This document shows, piece by piece, positions 62,929 to 64,000 of a stretch of 64,000 nucleotides of DNA (positions within the stretch are counted from its first letter, which is position 1; every line of letters begins with the position of its first letter). This stretch comes from Pseudomonadota bacterium (GTDB lineage Bacteria > Pseudomonadota > Gammaproteobacteria > Burkholderiales > Ferrovaceae). The stretch spans positions 1 through 64,000 of the forward strand of contig JAKABO010000005.1 in the NCBI GenBank assembly GCA_021796835.1, written 5' to 3'. The position numbers were made by a program, and so were the translations under genes. Below the pieces are notes generated by a model. The model did no database searches. It saw only the letters and a list, made by a program, of their open reading frames with translations, and was not told the origin of the DNA.

Positions 62929-64000
62929 TGAAACGATTGTTACTGATCGGACTACTGGTGTTGGGTACGGGACTGGCGCAGGCTGAAAATCTGCCTGACT
63001 TTACGGACATCGTGGATCATGAATCCAATACGGTGGTCAATATCAGTGCCGTTACCAAGGCACATCCCGATGAGGAGGGCAACTCGAGGGTTCCCGAACA
63101 CGACCCCATGCTCGAGTTTTTTCGAAACTTCGGGATACCCGTGCCTGAAATGGGGCCCCAGGGGCCAGGGATGGAATCCAGTTCCATGGGGTCTGGTTTC
63201 ATCATTCGTCCGGATGGTTACATCCTGACCAACGGTCACGTAGTCCAGGGCGCAGATGAAGTGACCGTCAAACTGCTCGACAAACGCGAATTCAAGGCCA
63301 AAGTCATTGGCATCGATCCCAAGACCGATGTGGCCCTGCTCAAGATCAACGCCACCGGTTTGCCCACGGTCAAAATCGGGGATCCTGCCAAAGCCAGGGT
63401 GGGCGAGTGGGTGGTGGCGATCGGTGCGCCCTTCGGTTTCGAGAGTACCGTGACCAAGGGCATCATCAGTGCCAAGGGACGGTCCCTTCCCCAGGAGACC
63501 CTGGTCCCGTTCATTCAGACCGACGTGCCCATCAATCCCGGTAATTCAGGGGGGCCGCTCTTCGATATGAAGGGTGAGGTAATCGGTATCAATTCCCAGA
63601 TCTACAGCCGGACAGGGGGATATATGGGATTGTCTTTTGCCATCCCCATCGATGTGGCCCTTCAGGTGTCCGACGAACTGCGCCTGCATGGCAAGGTGAG
63701 TCGGGGTTGGTTGGGGGTCGTCATTCAGGAAGTGACCAAGGAACTGTCGGATTCCTTTGGCTTGCCCAAGGCAGAAGGTGCACTGGTGGTGTCCGTGCAG
63801 AAAGGGTCTCCGGCAGAACGGGCCGGCATCCGTTCCGGCGATATCATTCTCCGTTTCGACGGCAAGGCGGTGAACAATCAGACCGACTTGCCGCGCATCG
63901 TCAGTGCGGTCAAATCCGGTTCCGAGGTCCCTGTCGTGATCTGGCGTAAGGGCGCCGAGCATTCGCTGCACGTGCTGGTGGGAAATATGCCCGCCGAAAA
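62928..64000 (+). CDS. mucD: HtrA/DegP-type periplasmic serine protease MucD (3' end beyond window)
   Basis: The window holds the first 357 codons. A signal peptide (KRLLLIGLLVLGTGLAQA) exports it. The trypsin-like domain has His104 in ILTNGHVVQGAD, Asp134 in PKTDVALLKI and Ser207 in NPGNSGGPLF. The first PDZ domain starts near residue 240 with RGWLGVVIQEVTKELSDSFG and continues through GDIILRFDGKAVNNQ. A second PDZ should follow outside the window. GGAGGAAG lies 8 nt before the ATG, which overlaps the rseB stop (ATGA-type). The rpoE-rseA-rseB-mucD order matches Pseudomonas mucABD and many Betaproteobacteria. Confidence 0.93.
   Translation, partial: MKRLLLIGLLVLGTGLAQAENLPDFTDIVDHESNTVVNISAVTKAHPDEEGNSRVPEHDPMLEFFRNFGIPVPEMGPQGPGMESSSMGSGFIIRPDGYILTNGHVVQGADEVTVKLLDKREFKAKVIGIDPKTDVALLKINATGLPTVKIGDPAKARVGEWVVAIGAPFGFESTVTKGIISAKGRSLPQETLVPFIQTDVPINPGNSGGPLFDMKGEVIGINSQIYSRTGGYMGLSFAIPIDVALQVSDELRLHGKVSRGWLGVVIQEVTKELSDSFGLPKAEGALVVSVQKGSPAERAGIRSGDIILRFDGKAVNNQTDLPRIVSAVKSGSEVPVVIWRKGAEHSLHVLVGNMPAE

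Noticed and set aside
1-64000. CRISPR array, insertion sequence or rRNA
   Set aside because: No regularly spaced direct repeats, no transposase-like protein with flanking inverted repeats and no rRNA-like stretch was found by eye.

Overview
The window looks like a chromosomal segment of a betaproteobacterium. The evidence is gene order: gyrA-serC-pheA-hisC-tyrA-aroA-cmk-rpsA-ihfB-lapA-lapB-pyrF-ugd-hldE1-hldD-comEA-cysM, then sdhCDABE-gltA-odhA-odhB-lpd-zapE, and rpoE-rseA-rseB-mucD. These blocks are typical of Beta/Gammaproteobacteria. The rfaE1/ugd/hldD/cysM block and the MDH type favour Betaproteobacteria. Genes are tightly packed, with many ATGA or GTGA stop/start overlaps. I cannot assign a genus from the sequence alone. 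glcDEF plus a phosphoglycolate-phosphatase-like gene, and an mtdA-fchA C1 pair, hint at an autotrophic and/or C1-handling lifestyle; this is inference.

Layout. 1-1320: the right end of what is probably an integrated element. A P4-type tyrosine integrase runs off the left edge and lies directly downstream of the tmRNA gene (ssrA), a classic island insertion site. 1386-11508: rhlE, a DUF167 gene, the glycolate oxidase operon glcDEF, a pirin, sfsA, a LysR regulator, a TusA-like sulfur carrier and a TrpD2/YbiB-SUMT fusion. 11529-17971: an ArsR/BigR-like regulator divergent from an RND efflux operon (MFP, pump, DUF2892, TolC). 18005-20730 (minus): trhP, gph, ubiG. 20828-38618: gyrA, the aromatic amino-acid/shikimate operon, cmk, rpsA, ihfB, envelope/LPS genes, comEA-like and cysM. 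38700-42376 (minus): acnA-mdh. 42551-53787: succinate dehydrogenase, citrate synthase, the 2-oxoglutarate dehydrogenase complex and zapE. 53771-58953: ridA, 5-formyl-THF cyclo-ligase, a pseudouridine synthase, acyl-CoA dehydrogenase, mtdA and fchA. 58950-60587 (minus): ETF-ubiquinone oxidoreductase. 60700-64000: the sigma-E module, with the HtrA protease running off the right edge.

How it fits together. acnA-mdh and sdh-gltA-odh-lpd are divergent from one intergenic region and together supply much of an oxidative TCA cycle. Glycolate oxidase and Gph could salvage 2-phosphoglycolate. MtdA, FchA and 5-FCL interconvert folate-bound C1 units. The acyl-CoA dehydrogenase beside mtdA could feed electrons through ETF to the ETF-QO encoded on the opposite strand. 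The BigR-like regulator keeps the two cysteines, at the right spacing, that define persulfide sensors, so the adjacent efflux operon may respond to sulfide or persulfide. No CRISPR array, insertion sequence or rRNA was seen. Most of the window is housekeeping. The least ordinary items are the integrase/ssrA junction with its start-site hairpin, the TrpD2-SUMT fusion, the putative persulfide-regulated RND operon and the mtdA-fchA/acyl-CoA dehydrogenase/ETF-QO neighbourhood.
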